Assembly (NCBI RefSeq): GCF_014199305.1
Contig: NZ_JACIJK010000003.1
Span: forward strand, 124,001-188,000
Direction of reading: 5' to 3'
Length of the DNA stretch: 64,000 bases
Source: Sphingomonas aerophila
GTDB lineage: Bacteria; Pseudomonadota; Alphaproteobacteria; Sphingomonadales; Sphingomonadaceae
Shown here piece by piece: positions 51,467-58,631 of the stretch. The position numbers and the translations under genes are program-made. The notes under the pieces were generated by a model, which did not search any database, had not been told where the DNA came from, and saw only the letters and a program-made list of their open reading frames with translations. How positions within the stretch are numbered: position 1 is the first letter of the stretch; each line of letters starts with the position of its first letter.

Positions 51467-52036
51467 TCAGCGAGCGAGGCGTATGGCAGCCTCCGCAGCG
51501 ACATTGTTGACCGCGCTCATCCCGCCGCCGAGCAGCTCGGGGCGGACGCCGCCGACCGTGATGTCCAGGGTGGTTTGCACGTCGATGGTCCGGTTGTCGG
51601 CGCTGTTCGCGACGACGCTGCCCAGCGCCGTGCCGATCAGGTGCGACACGTCCAGGCCCGCACCCGATAATTGCACCGTACCCGCGCCATTGTTCACGCG
51701 GACGTTGCCGAGCGCGGTCTGGACGCCGTCGAGAGCCTGCTGCGTTGGGACAAGTACCAGGCCGTTGCCGGTGTCGGCATAGGTGGCGAGCGTCTGTTCC
51801 GGGCCATTCACCTTCAGCACGGTGCGCAGCGCCTCGCGGCCGTCGACGCTGGTCAGTGTCGTCACGCCCATGGTCAGGATCATGCCGTTCGGCAGGTCAA
51901 AGCCCCCGCGCATCTGGTCGAGCGTTTCGGGGGGCAGGGCCTGCTGGCTCGGAAAGGCTTGCGGACGCGCCTGTGCCGAAACCGGAAGGGCTAGGAGCGA
52001 ACCGGCCAGCATGGCGGTGATGATCGAGCGCGACAT
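51467..52036 (-). CDS. Secreted protein of the fap-like operon (possible FapE-type position)
   Basis: 189 residues with a signal peptide (about 1-24) and a conserved-looking LDQMRGGFDLPNGMILTMGV segment, then repeats rich in Val, Asn, Thr with short hydrophobic turns (VRVNNGAGTVQLSGAG). The fold looks beta-rich. Its place between the protease and the barrel is where FapE sits in Pseudomonas; the sequence is not enough to confirm identity. 16 bases before the barrel gene, so co-transcribed. Confidence 0.6.
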   Translation of the reverse strand: MSRSIITAMLAGSLLALPVSAQARPQAFPSQQALPPETLDQMRGGFDLPNGMILTMGVTTLTSVDGREALRTVLKVNGPEQTLATYADTGNGLVLVPTQQALDGVQTALGNVRVNNGAGTVQLSGAGLDVSHLIGTALGSVVANSADNRTIDVQTTLDITVGGVRPELLGGGMSAVNNVAAEAAIRLAR

Positions 52037-52039
52037 GGC

Positions 52040-52729
52040 TCAGAACTCCCCATAACCGGGCATGGCGAGCTGCAAGGATTGCTGATCCAGCGCTCCGGCG
52101 GCCCGGCTGAAGGGCGAACGGGGATAGGCGGCCCACCGTGCCGGCTGATTAAACACCGCCTTGCCGCGAGGAACGGCCGAGTCGAGCACGAACAACACCC
52201 CGTTCCATTGTTCCTGGAAGCGGTCCTGCTGTTCCACGCGGAGGCCCAGCGACGGGTCGGCGACCAGCACCTCGCCGTTGCGCACACCCTGGATGATGAC
52301 GAAGTGGCGGTAACCCTGGCGGTTGATCAGCGCGATCCCGGGAACACCGGCCTGCCGGATCGCATCCAGCGAGACCTTGTACCCGTTCCCGGCGATGCCC
52401 CGCGCCTTGAGATAGCGCTGCATGTCGAGCAGGGAGAATCCGAGCTTGCGGATCTGGGCGCGATCACCCTCTGCCCACATGCCGCGGAAGGCCGCGATCT
52501 CGTCATGCGGGTCGCCGTACATCCGCAGCAATGTCGCGAGCGCAGCGGAGCCGCAGCTGAAATCGTAGCGCTGACGGACAACGCCGGCGAACCGCATCGC
52601 CTGCATCGAACGAACGGGAACGCTGATATCGTAGAGCTGGCTGGTGCCGAGAAAGCGCTTGCTCTCCTCGCCGCCGAACGCGGGGGCGGCTGTACCGACC
52701 AGCGCGAGCGCGACGACAACGCGGATCAT
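52040..52729 (-). CDS. C39-family cysteine-protease-like protein (FapD-like)
   Basis: 229 residues with a signal peptide (about 1-19). The C39 site is clear: YDFSCGSAALATLL with C59, YRHFVIIQG with the histidine (about 141), and VLVADPSLG with the acid. FapD, encoded in functional-amyloid operons, is a periplasmic C39-type protease needed for fibre export or processing. The start (MIRVVVALALVGT) at 52729 overlaps the previous gene's stop. Next to a coiled-coil barrel and low-complexity secreted proteins, this is the main reason to propose a fap-like system. Confidence 0.85.
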   Translation of the reverse strand: MIRVVVALALVGTAAPAFGGEESKRFLGTSQLYDISVPVRSMQAMRFAGVVRQRYDFSCGSAALATLLRMYGDPHDEIAAFRGMWAEGDRAQIRKLGFSLLDMQRYLKARGIAGNGYKVSLDAIRQAGVPGIALINRQGYRHFVIIQGVRNGEVLVADPSLGLRVEQQDRFQEQWNGVLFVLDSAVPRGKAVFNQPARWAAYPRSPFSRAAGALDQQSLQLAMPGYGEF

Positions 52730-53121
52730 GGCGCCGGGTTGAAGTAGATGTTGACGTTCATGGCGGAGTTCACCGCGACGTTGTTGCCGGAGTTGGCGTT
52801 GACGACGGTCAGCCCTCGGACGCCCTGAAAGGCGGAGTCGCTGAACGTGACGGAGCCCGTCTGCGAGTTGCCGTTGACGCTGTTGTGCGACACGCTTGCC
52901 GCCTGGTTCGCCTGCGCGATCTGCGCCAGGTCCTCGCGTGCGGTTTCCTGGCCCAAGGCTTTCGCCTCGAGTGGGGTGGCGGAGGCAAACGCGCTCGTTT
53001 GCACGGGGGCGGCAGGCGTCGTCTGGTCGGTTGGTACGACCGGCAAGTCCAGCGTGGCCGGAAGAGTTTCTTGTGGAGTGGCCGCAGCGGCGGCCATGGC
53101 GGCGACAAACGAGAGCAACAT
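52726..53121 (-). CDS. Small secreted protein, possible minor fibre subunit or chaperone
   Basis: 131 residues, with a short hydrophobic signal (MLLSFVAAMAAAAA), a Pro/Thr-rich linker and a C-terminal part with AQIAQANQAASVSHNSVNGN and VVNANSGNNVAVNSAMNVN. The short strand repeats ending in GNN-V are common in the small subunits near Fap-type proteases, in my judgement. FapA (chaperone) or FapB (nucleator) would be the counterparts. Its stop overlaps the C39 gene start (52729). Confidence 0.65.
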   Translation of the reverse strand: MLLSFVAAMAAAAATPQETLPATLDLPVVPTDQTTPAAPVQTSAFASATPLEAKALGQETAREDLAQIAQANQAASVSHNSVNGNSQTGSVTFSDSAFQGVRGLTVVNANSGNNVAVNSAMNVNIYFNPAP

Positions 53122-53181
53122 TACCTTGAGCTCCCAAGAGAAAAGGCCGCGGGCGAGCGTCAGGCCCGCCCGCGGTTCAGG

Positions 53182-54456
53182 TTAACGAATGGTCAGTGTC
53201 CCGACACTGGCGGAGACGTTGACATTCGCATTCTGGTTCACGCCAGGCGCGGTGCTCTGGTTCTGGGCCTGGATGCCGGCAAAGTACTGGTAAGCGCCGG
53301 CACCGCTGTTAATCGCGCCGCTGGACGAGCGGTCCGATCCTTCGCCCCGGCCATAGCTGACCTCGATTCCCGACACCGTGCCCGACAGGCTGGCGCTGGA
53401 AATCTGGGCAGTGTCGCCGAACACACCGTGGATCCCGCCCGGGCCGGTGGTCGAGTTGTCACTGGCGTCATTCGAGTAGGTGATCGTGCCGCCATTATTC
53501 GCCGCGATGGTTCCGCTCGCGGAGCTGCGATCCGATTGATCACGGCTGTCCGTATTGTTCGAATCGTTCGTATTGTTCGAGTAGTTGGTGGAGTTGTCCG
53601 ACTGGTCACGGCTGTCGGGATTGTAGGACCCGTTCGCGTTGTACGAGTCGTTGGTCGAGTTGTTCGACTGATCCCGGTTGTCCGATTGGTCGCGACTGTC
53701 GGCGTTGTACGACCCGGTCGCGTTGTACGAGTCGTTGGTCGAGCTGTTCGACTGGTCGCGGCTGTCGGCGTTGTACGACCCGGTCGCATTATACGATCCG
53801 CTGGTCGACCGGTCGGAGCTGTCGTTGTTCGAGTCGTTCGTCGAAGAGTTCGACGAGGTGCCCCCGTTATTGGCAGCGTAAGGGCCGTCAGCCGTGCTGT
53901 TGTTGGAGTTGTCGGTCGTGGTGCTGCCGTTGTTGGCGGCATAGGCGCCGTTGGCCGAGCTCCTGTTGGACGCATCGGTGGTGGTGGTGGTCGTCGTGAT
54001 CGGATTGTTTGAATCGTTTGTCGACGAGTTGGTCGAGGTGCCGCCATTGTTGGAGGCGTATGCCCCGTCAGCGGTGCTGTTGTTCGAGTTGTCCGTCGTG
54101 GTCACGGGATTGTTCGAACCGTTGGTCGACGAGTTGGTCGAGGTGCCGCCGTTGTTCGAAGCATAAGTCCCGTCAGCGGAGCTGCGATTCGACCCATCCG
54201 TATTCGTCGTGGTCGTTGTCCGGGTATCCGTCGAATTGTCCGAACTGTCGTTCTGACTGTTGGTCAGCGAGTTGTCCGTTGGCGTGCTGGTGTTCGTCGT
54301 CGTGTTGTTGGCATTGTTGGTGTTTGCGCTGTCAGTCCAAGCATTGCTGCCATTGTTGGCTTGGCCCGCCGAGCTTGAGTCCTGGGCGTGCGCCACTGAG
54401 GGCAGAACCATGCACAACGCCAGAGCGCTGGCTGCAGTGTACAGCTTAGTCTTCAT
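53182..54456 (-). CDS. Low-complexity Asn/Ser/Thr-rich secreted protein, candidate fibre (amyloid) subunit
   Basis: 424 residues. A clear signal peptide (MKTKLYTAASALALCMVLPS, cleaved after AHA) is followed by ~300 residues of near-repeats, for example YASNNGGTSTNSSTN (four or so copies) and SYNATGSYNADSRDQSN (three or so), low in hydrophobics and almost free of Lys. The last ~120 residues are more diverse (GIEVSYGRGEGS, AYQYFAGIQAQNQS) and may form the ordered end. ATG follows AGGAGG. In a fap-like operon the major subunit (FapC) sits here. It is not a recognised FapC by sequence. Confidence 0.7.
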   Translation of the reverse strand: MKTKLYTAASALALCMVLPSVAHAQDSSSAGQANNGSNAWTDSANTNNANNTTTNTSTPTDNSLTNSQNDSSDNSTDTRTTTTTNTDGSNRSSADGTYASNNGGTSTNSSTNGSNNPVTTTDNSNNSTADGAYASNNGGTSTNSSTNDSNNPITTTTTTTDASNRSSANGAYAANNGSTTTDNSNNSTADGPYAANNGGTSSNSSTNDSNNDSSDRSTSGSYNATGSYNADSRDQSNSSTNDSYNATGSYNADSRDQSDNRDQSNNSTNDSYNANGSYNPDSRDQSDNSTNYSNNTNDSNNTDSRDQSDRSSASGTIAANNGGTITYSNDASDNSTTGPGGIHGVFGDTAQISSASLSGTVSGIEVSYGRGEGSDRSSSGAINSGAGAYQYFAGIQAQNQSTAPGVNQNANVNVSASVGTLTIR

Positions 54457-54562
54457 CAGAACATCCTCCTGTTAATCTCACTATCAATGTCGGGAGTCGC
54501 CCGTTGCTGGCGGATCTTGCCCGAGCTTAGCTGTGAGACCTTGATTGGATTTGATGTACCCC

Positions 54563-54579
54563 CAGCTTCGCGCAAGCTG
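54563..54579. promoter_or_regulatory. Perfect inverted repeat in the leader of the fap-like operon
   Basis: CAGCTT-CGCGC-AAGCTG, about 107 bases before the ATG of the low-complexity gene and flanked by TACCCC and TTCCCCC. It could be the operator of the LuxR-type regulator encoded upstream; that is a guess from position. Confidence 0.4.
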
Positions 54580-54608
54580 TTCCCCCAAGATCTTGGTAAT
54601 CACTCCCC

Positions 54609-55754
54609 CTATTTGGGGGCGAGGTGCAGAACGCTGGTTTTGGGGGAAAAAGGGCGGCTGCGCACGGCCGACGTCAGCAGCATCCGGACGAGGTCCACCT
54701 GCCGACGGACGTTGAGTTTGGCGAATATCTGCTTCAGGTAACTACGTGCCGTTTGTTCCTTGATCCGCAGCGCCTTGGACGCGTCGCCCAGCGAGGCTCC
54801 ACGCACAAGATGGCAGGCCAGGCGTGTCTCAACTGGAGATAAGCCGTAAAGGCGGCACAGGGGCTGAACCAGGCGGTCGGGATCGTAAGCCGGATCGATC
54901 AGGATCAGCATGGCCGCACAGTCGCCGGGCAGCTCAGCCCGTGAGTCCAGCGGTACGGCGGCGCAGATCAGCCGGTGCTCCTGTGCGCCAAGCTTCAGCA
55001 GTGATCCGCCATCCGATGGCCCGATCTCGGCCATGGATCTGTCGCTGGCGGCGATGGCGGACGCCAGGGATGATTGCAGCATCATGTTTTCGGCAAGCTT
55101 TGCCGCGACCAGTACGCCACCGCGCCGGCGCACCGCATGGCCGGCGTCCAGCATCTTGTCCGCCGCATCGTTGACGAAGCAGGCATGTCCCGCGCGCGTG
55201 ACCAGGACCACGCCGAAATCGAGCAGGTTCAGAGCGGCCTCGGTTGCCAAGGTGCGCCCGCGCCAATGTCGCTCACCCTGCCAGCAGCGGAAATAGCCGT
55301 CGAGCAGGGGCCAGCAGTCGTGCAACGCCGCCCTGATACCCCGCCGCTGTGGCATGGCGCCGTTGAAGGTCATGGATAACATGATGCGGCTGGATGAAGC
55401 CCTGCTGACAAAGGGCAGCACCAGAACATCGCCCGCCTGGGTCCAGCACGCAGTATGCTGCGCGGCATGGCCGACGGTGTGATCATCCGAGGGGGCCGCC
55501 GCGGCCGCCGCTTCCAGCAGCGCATCCAGGCCTGCCACGGAAAGCGGAACGCCCAGCGACGACAGGATCGTGGGCCGTGCGCCGGTATCGGGGTGAAATG
55601 TGAGAAGTGCCGAACACGCACCCAGTTCGGCCATCAGGGCAAGAATGGTGGAATGGGCAGGCGACAGATCGCTTTGGCCCATGATGGAAGCCGAGCATGC
55701 CGCATGAGCGCGCCACCCGTCGTTCCGGCCCAGATCCTGTCCGAGGTCCAGCAA
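54609..55754 (-). CDS. LuxR-type HTH transcriptional regulator
   Basis: 381 residues. The C-terminus carries a LuxR/FixJ HTH: LYGLSPVETRLACHLVRGAS, then KEQTARSYLKQIFAKLN, where LSPVE-R and the recognition helix match. The N-terminal ~300 residues have no REC or autoinducer motif I can name; the middle (NLLDFGVVLVTRAGHACFVND) could be a PAS-like sensor. Encoded just upstream of the fap-like operon on the same strand, so it is the best candidate to control it. Start at 55754 is not well supported; shorter starts exist at MGQSD. Confidence 0.82.
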   Translation of the reverse strand: MLDLGQDLGRNDGWRAHAACSASIMGQSDLSPAHSTILALMAELGACSALLTFHPDTGARPTILSSLGVPLSVAGLDALLEAAAAAAPSDDHTVGHAAQHTACWTQAGDVLVLPFVSRASSSRIMLSMTFNGAMPQRRGIRAALHDCWPLLDGYFRCWQGERHWRGRTLATEAALNLLDFGVVLVTRAGHACFVNDAADKMLDAGHAVRRRGGVLVAAKLAENMMLQSSLASAIAASDRSMAEIGPSDGGSLLKLGAQEHRLICAAVPLDSRAELPGDCAAMLILIDPAYDPDRLVQPLCRLYGLSPVETRLACHLVRGASLGDASKALRIKEQTARSYLKQIFAKLNVRRQVDLVRMLLTSAVRSRPFSPKTSVLHLAPK

Positions 55755-55998
55755 ATGTCTCTCCTTACCGGGGCGTCATGCGCCATGCCGGCCAGCGCCT
55801 TGTCCTCCAGTAACTGCCTGTCGCAAACTCGGTATTATCGGGTCGTAGTTCTCTGCGCGGCTTGATCCGAAACCGTTACGGCTGTCCTGGGCAAAGCATC
55901 GGGGCAGACCGGAAACTCCCACCCGCTTTGACCTAGGTTGCTAACACCCTCTGAATTCCTAGCCTGTTGGGGGTAAGGGCGACGGAAGGACGAGCAGG

Positions 55999-56727
55999 AT
56001 GGGGTCTGTACTGACCCGCTACTTCGAACGTCTCGCCGATCTTGACAGCAGTGATCGTGCGGCGCTGGACAGCCTTGCCCTGTTTCCACACCGTCATCTT
56101 CGCGCGCGTGAGGACTCGTTTCGGGAGGGTGACCCTTGCTCGTCCGTATCGGTGCTGATCTCCGGCTGGGCCTGCCTGTCAAAGATGACGGAGCGTGGCG
56201 ACCGCCAGATCATCTCCTTCGTGCTGCCTGGAGAGCCGTGCGATTGCGAAGACTATCTTCTGGGGGTCCACGGCGTCACCTTGCAGGCGATCACCGACAT
56301 CGAGCAGTTGTCCATCCCGGCGGAACGGCTGGAACTGGCTTTCGAGGACCGGCCAAAGCTTCTTCTCGCGTTCCGCCGGGCAGGGGCGATACGACTGGCC
56401 TCGGTTGAAGACCGCATGTTGACGGTCGGAAGAAGGCCGGCAAGCGCTCGGCTCGGGCTGCTGTTCCTGGATATCATGGCGCGCGCAAAGCGAGCGGGTA
56501 TCGGAACGGACGACGGATGCGAGTTCCCGGTGACGCAGCTCGACCTGGCCGACGCTTGCGGGCTAACGTCCGTTCACGTGAACCGGACATTGAAGACGAT
56601 GCGCAAGGCCGGGATTATCGACCTTCGCTACCGGCACCTTAGCATCCTGAAGGCGGATGAACTGCGAGCCTTGGTAGCGTTCTCACCATCGCCAGTAGAC
56701 CTTGTGATCGAAACTAACTTGAACTAG
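55999..56727 (+). CDS. Crp/Fnr-family transcriptional regulator
   Basis: 242 residues: an N-terminal cNMP-binding-like barrel (about 20-130), a coiled dimer helix and a C-terminal HTH (DLADACGLTSVHVNRTLKTM). Only a CDCE pair is present in the barrel, so a classic FNR Fe-S cluster is not obvious. It resembles the sphingomonad regulators of the 'Crp/Fnr with HTH_CRP' kind. ATG is close to GGACGAGCAGG. The 244-base gap to the LuxR gene has no other recognisable feature, except a GTTGGGGGTAAGGG stretch just upstream. Confidence 0.88.
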   Translation: MGSVLTRYFERLADLDSSDRAALDSLALFPHRHLRAREDSFREGDPCSSVSVLISGWACLSKMTERGDRQIISFVLPGEPCDCEDYLLGVHGVTLQAITDIEQLSIPAERLELAFEDRPKLLLAFRRAGAIRLASVEDRMLTVGRRPASARLGLLFLDIMARAKRAGIGTDDGCEFPVTQLDLADACGLTSVHVNRTLKTMRKAGIIDLRYRHLSILKADELRALVAFSPSPVDLVIETNLN

Positions 56728-56765
56728 TGTTCAACACAGTTCAGCAGTAATTTGGAACGCGTGAC

Positions 56766-57113
56766 TTGCTCGGCTTCTATGGCAAGGGCGGTATCGTCGC
56801 CGCAAACTCGGGTTGGGCGTACCTGATACTGACCCAGTCGATCCTTGGACTCGTGGGCATCTGGCTCGCGCTGACTGTCACTGGCCGAACCAATCCGGAA
56901 GCACGCCACATGATCGGCGGCGTCGCGCTGTTCATCGCGACCTGCCTCCCGATCACCTATTCGCTATTCTCGATCAAGACCGCCGGCATGCTCTGGGCCG
57001 TCTACGGTATTGCGATCGCACGCCAAAACCTGACAAAGTCGGCTCCAAGTAAAAACGGCAAGCTTGTTGCCTTAACCGAGACTCAACTATGTTCTTACCT
57101 TGAATTGCCATGA
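56766..57113 (+). pseudogene. Remnant of a polysaccharide polymerase/O-antigen-ligase-like gene
   Basis: The open frame (about 115 residues) starts with no ATG or ribosome site. It reads GFYGKGGIVAANSGWAYLIL, then a membrane segment, like the last third of Wzy/WaaL-type proteins (...N-S-x-Y-L...), followed by two more segments and a tail. The N-terminal two thirds are missing. It may be a decayed copy, unrelated to the intact gene at 13394. The tail beyond residue 85 may be out of register with the original gene. Confidence 0.5.
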
Positions 57114-57213
57114 ATCATGCTGCGTTCAACATACGTTACAGTCAGAGTGGTTTCACAATGGTAGAAGTCGGGCGTCGAATACGCCTGGTAAATCGACAAC
57201 GGGAGGACGGGCT

Positions 57214-57429
57214 ATGAACTCGTTGGAGGAAGTCGAGCCGCAGTTGACGGATCGAGAGCTTCGTATTCTGAGCTTGGTGGCGAGGGGGTACTCAGCCAAG
57301 CAAGCAGCACTGGAGCTCGGCATCGCGCCGCGGACAGTTGAAAAGCATATCGACCATGTGCGTCTGAAAATTCGGGCCAAGAACCGCACCCACATGGTAG
57401 CGCAGGCGATTGCGCGTCAGCTGATCTGA
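57214..57429 (+). CDS. Small LuxR/GerE-type HTH protein
   Basis: 71 residues, nearly all one HTH domain: LTDRELRILSLVARGYSAKQ, then ALELGIAPRTVEKHIDHVRLK. The motif L-T-x-R-E...G-x-S-x-K-x-x-A...T-V-x-x-H is complete. No sensor domain, so it would act like a stand-alone DNA-binding protein of the GerE kind or as a partner of another regulator. ATG follows GGGAGGAC. Confidence 0.85.
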   Translation: MNSLEEVEPQLTDRELRILSLVARGYSAKQAALELGIAPRTVEKHIDHVRLKIRAKNRTHMVAQAIARQLI

Positions 57430-57763
57430 CGCGCTACCAGAGCGAGGGCTGGCCGAAGTGTCGGCCCGGCGCTTCACGGACTTTCTCGACTGTTACCGCA
57501 AACATCAAGCGGCCGTTTCATCTTTAGGCGGGAAAACCGTAACTTGGGCCAAGGCAGGGGCATCGTGGTATTCACGGCTTTGTCGTGAATCCCGATCGGG
57601 CCAAGTCAGTAGAGTGAAGCGGTGACTTGGCGGCCGGACCGTCACAATTGATCGTGACTTGTGTTGGTCCGTGCGCCGTAGCGCAAGTGGCCATGTACCC
57701 GAACATTGTCACGGAGGCGCGGTCATCGCGCGGCCGTGCTAATCGGGCTGGCGGGAGGCGTCG
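57430..57763. other. 334-base gap rich in inverted repeats
   Basis: No gene is seen. Three perfect inverted repeats lie in 90 bases: ATTCACG-GCTTTGT-CGTGAAT (57570-57590), CCAAGTCA...TGACTTGG (57601-57630) and GTCAC-AATTGATC-GTGAC (57641-57658). They may be regulatory sites for the PhyH gene at 57764 or the end signals of the HTH gene. Confidence 0.5.
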
Positions 57764-58578
57764 ATGGTCGTGGAGGTCGGTGGCACGGACGCGATCAGTG
57801 TCGCGCAAAAGGCGTTGCAGGTCGAAGGCTTCGCAACGCTGGATCAGGCTTTCACGCCCGACTCGCTCCGGATCGTCGAACGATTGTTCGACGAGCTGGT
57901 GCACCAGGCGAAGCGCGTGGACGCGCGGTCAAGGGCTTCCAAGCTGATCTATGACATGCTGCCGGGCAACCAGCTTGGTGCTTCGTCCGGCGAGGAATGG
58001 GATCGACTGGAGATCCAGCATGCGGGCGCCCTGCAGCCTGTGCTGCTCGACACGGAGGTGTTTCGCCAGTGCGTTGGGCTAGCCAAACCCCTGGTGGGCG
58101 GTTCGTCCTACAGCTTCGACCATTTCATCTGTAAGTCGCCCTGCAACGCCGCCGAGACCCCGTGGCATCAGGACGCAGCTTTTATGCGTTTCGCGCCGTC
58201 GCGGATGGGCGCGCTGCATTTCTGGATCCCGTTTCAGGACGCGACGGTCGATAATGGGTGCATGCGCTTCGTACCGGGTAGCCATCGGATGCCGTTGTTG
58301 CCCCACCAGCCATTTTCGCGCGAAAAGGGCCCGCAAGGGTGGCGCTGTGACAGCGTCGACAACGATGACGCGATTCCATGTCGGTTCCGTTGGGCGGCGT
58401 GGCGATCCATACACCCTATACCTTGCACCAGGCTGGCCGGAACGCGACGGATCTGCCGCGAAAGGCGTGGATTATCCAGTTCAGCCGTTGGGGGCGTATC
58501 CAGCACGACGTCAGGCGTTATCTGCGCCGATTGCCGGGGCCGTTGAAGACGGCAACCCTGCAGCCGACGCTGGCCTGA
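57764..58578 (+). pseudogene. Phytanoyl-CoA dioxygenase (PhyH)-family gene with a frameshift
   Basis: The first frame (57764 to about 58376) has the PhyH iron motif PWHQDAAFM. Near 58376 the sense frame jumps: continuing in frame gives an Arg/Cys-rich tail, while the next frame (from 58378) gives VPLGGVAIHTPYTLHQAGRN, the conserved second-His region (H...H-x-A-G-x-N), and then a plausible C-terminus to 58578. One base missing near the TGTCGGTTCC at 58376-58385 explains it. Either a true pseudogene or a sequence error. The 2-oxoglutarate hydroxylase would act on a lipid or small molecule. Confidence 0.8.
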
Positions 58579-58595
58579 TCCTTGGGGGATCAGGC
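58572..58595 (+). terminator. Inverted repeat at the end of the PhyH gene
   Basis: GGCCTGATCC, a short loop, then GGATCAGGCC, a 10-base perfect stem that includes the TGA of the shifted frame. Followed by AACGCC, so no T tract; it could separate the converging transcripts. Confidence 0.6.
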
Positions 58596-58631
58596 CAACG
58601 CCGCCCGTTACTTTGTACGGGTGAGCGCCTT

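Noticed and set aside
53238..54047. Minus-strand frame in the low-complexity gene, Thr/Arg-rich
   Set aside because: A shifted reading of repetitive DNA; the 53182-54456 frame has a signal peptide and ribosome site.
53500..54300. CRISPR-like array in the repeated DNA
   Set aside because: Repeats are protein-coding and imperfect, with no constant repeat/spacer spacing.
26979..57635. Identical 14-base GTGACTTGGCGGCC at 26979-26992 and 57622-57635
   Set aside because: Several matches of this length are expected by chance in a 64 kb GC-rich window, and the surroundings differ.
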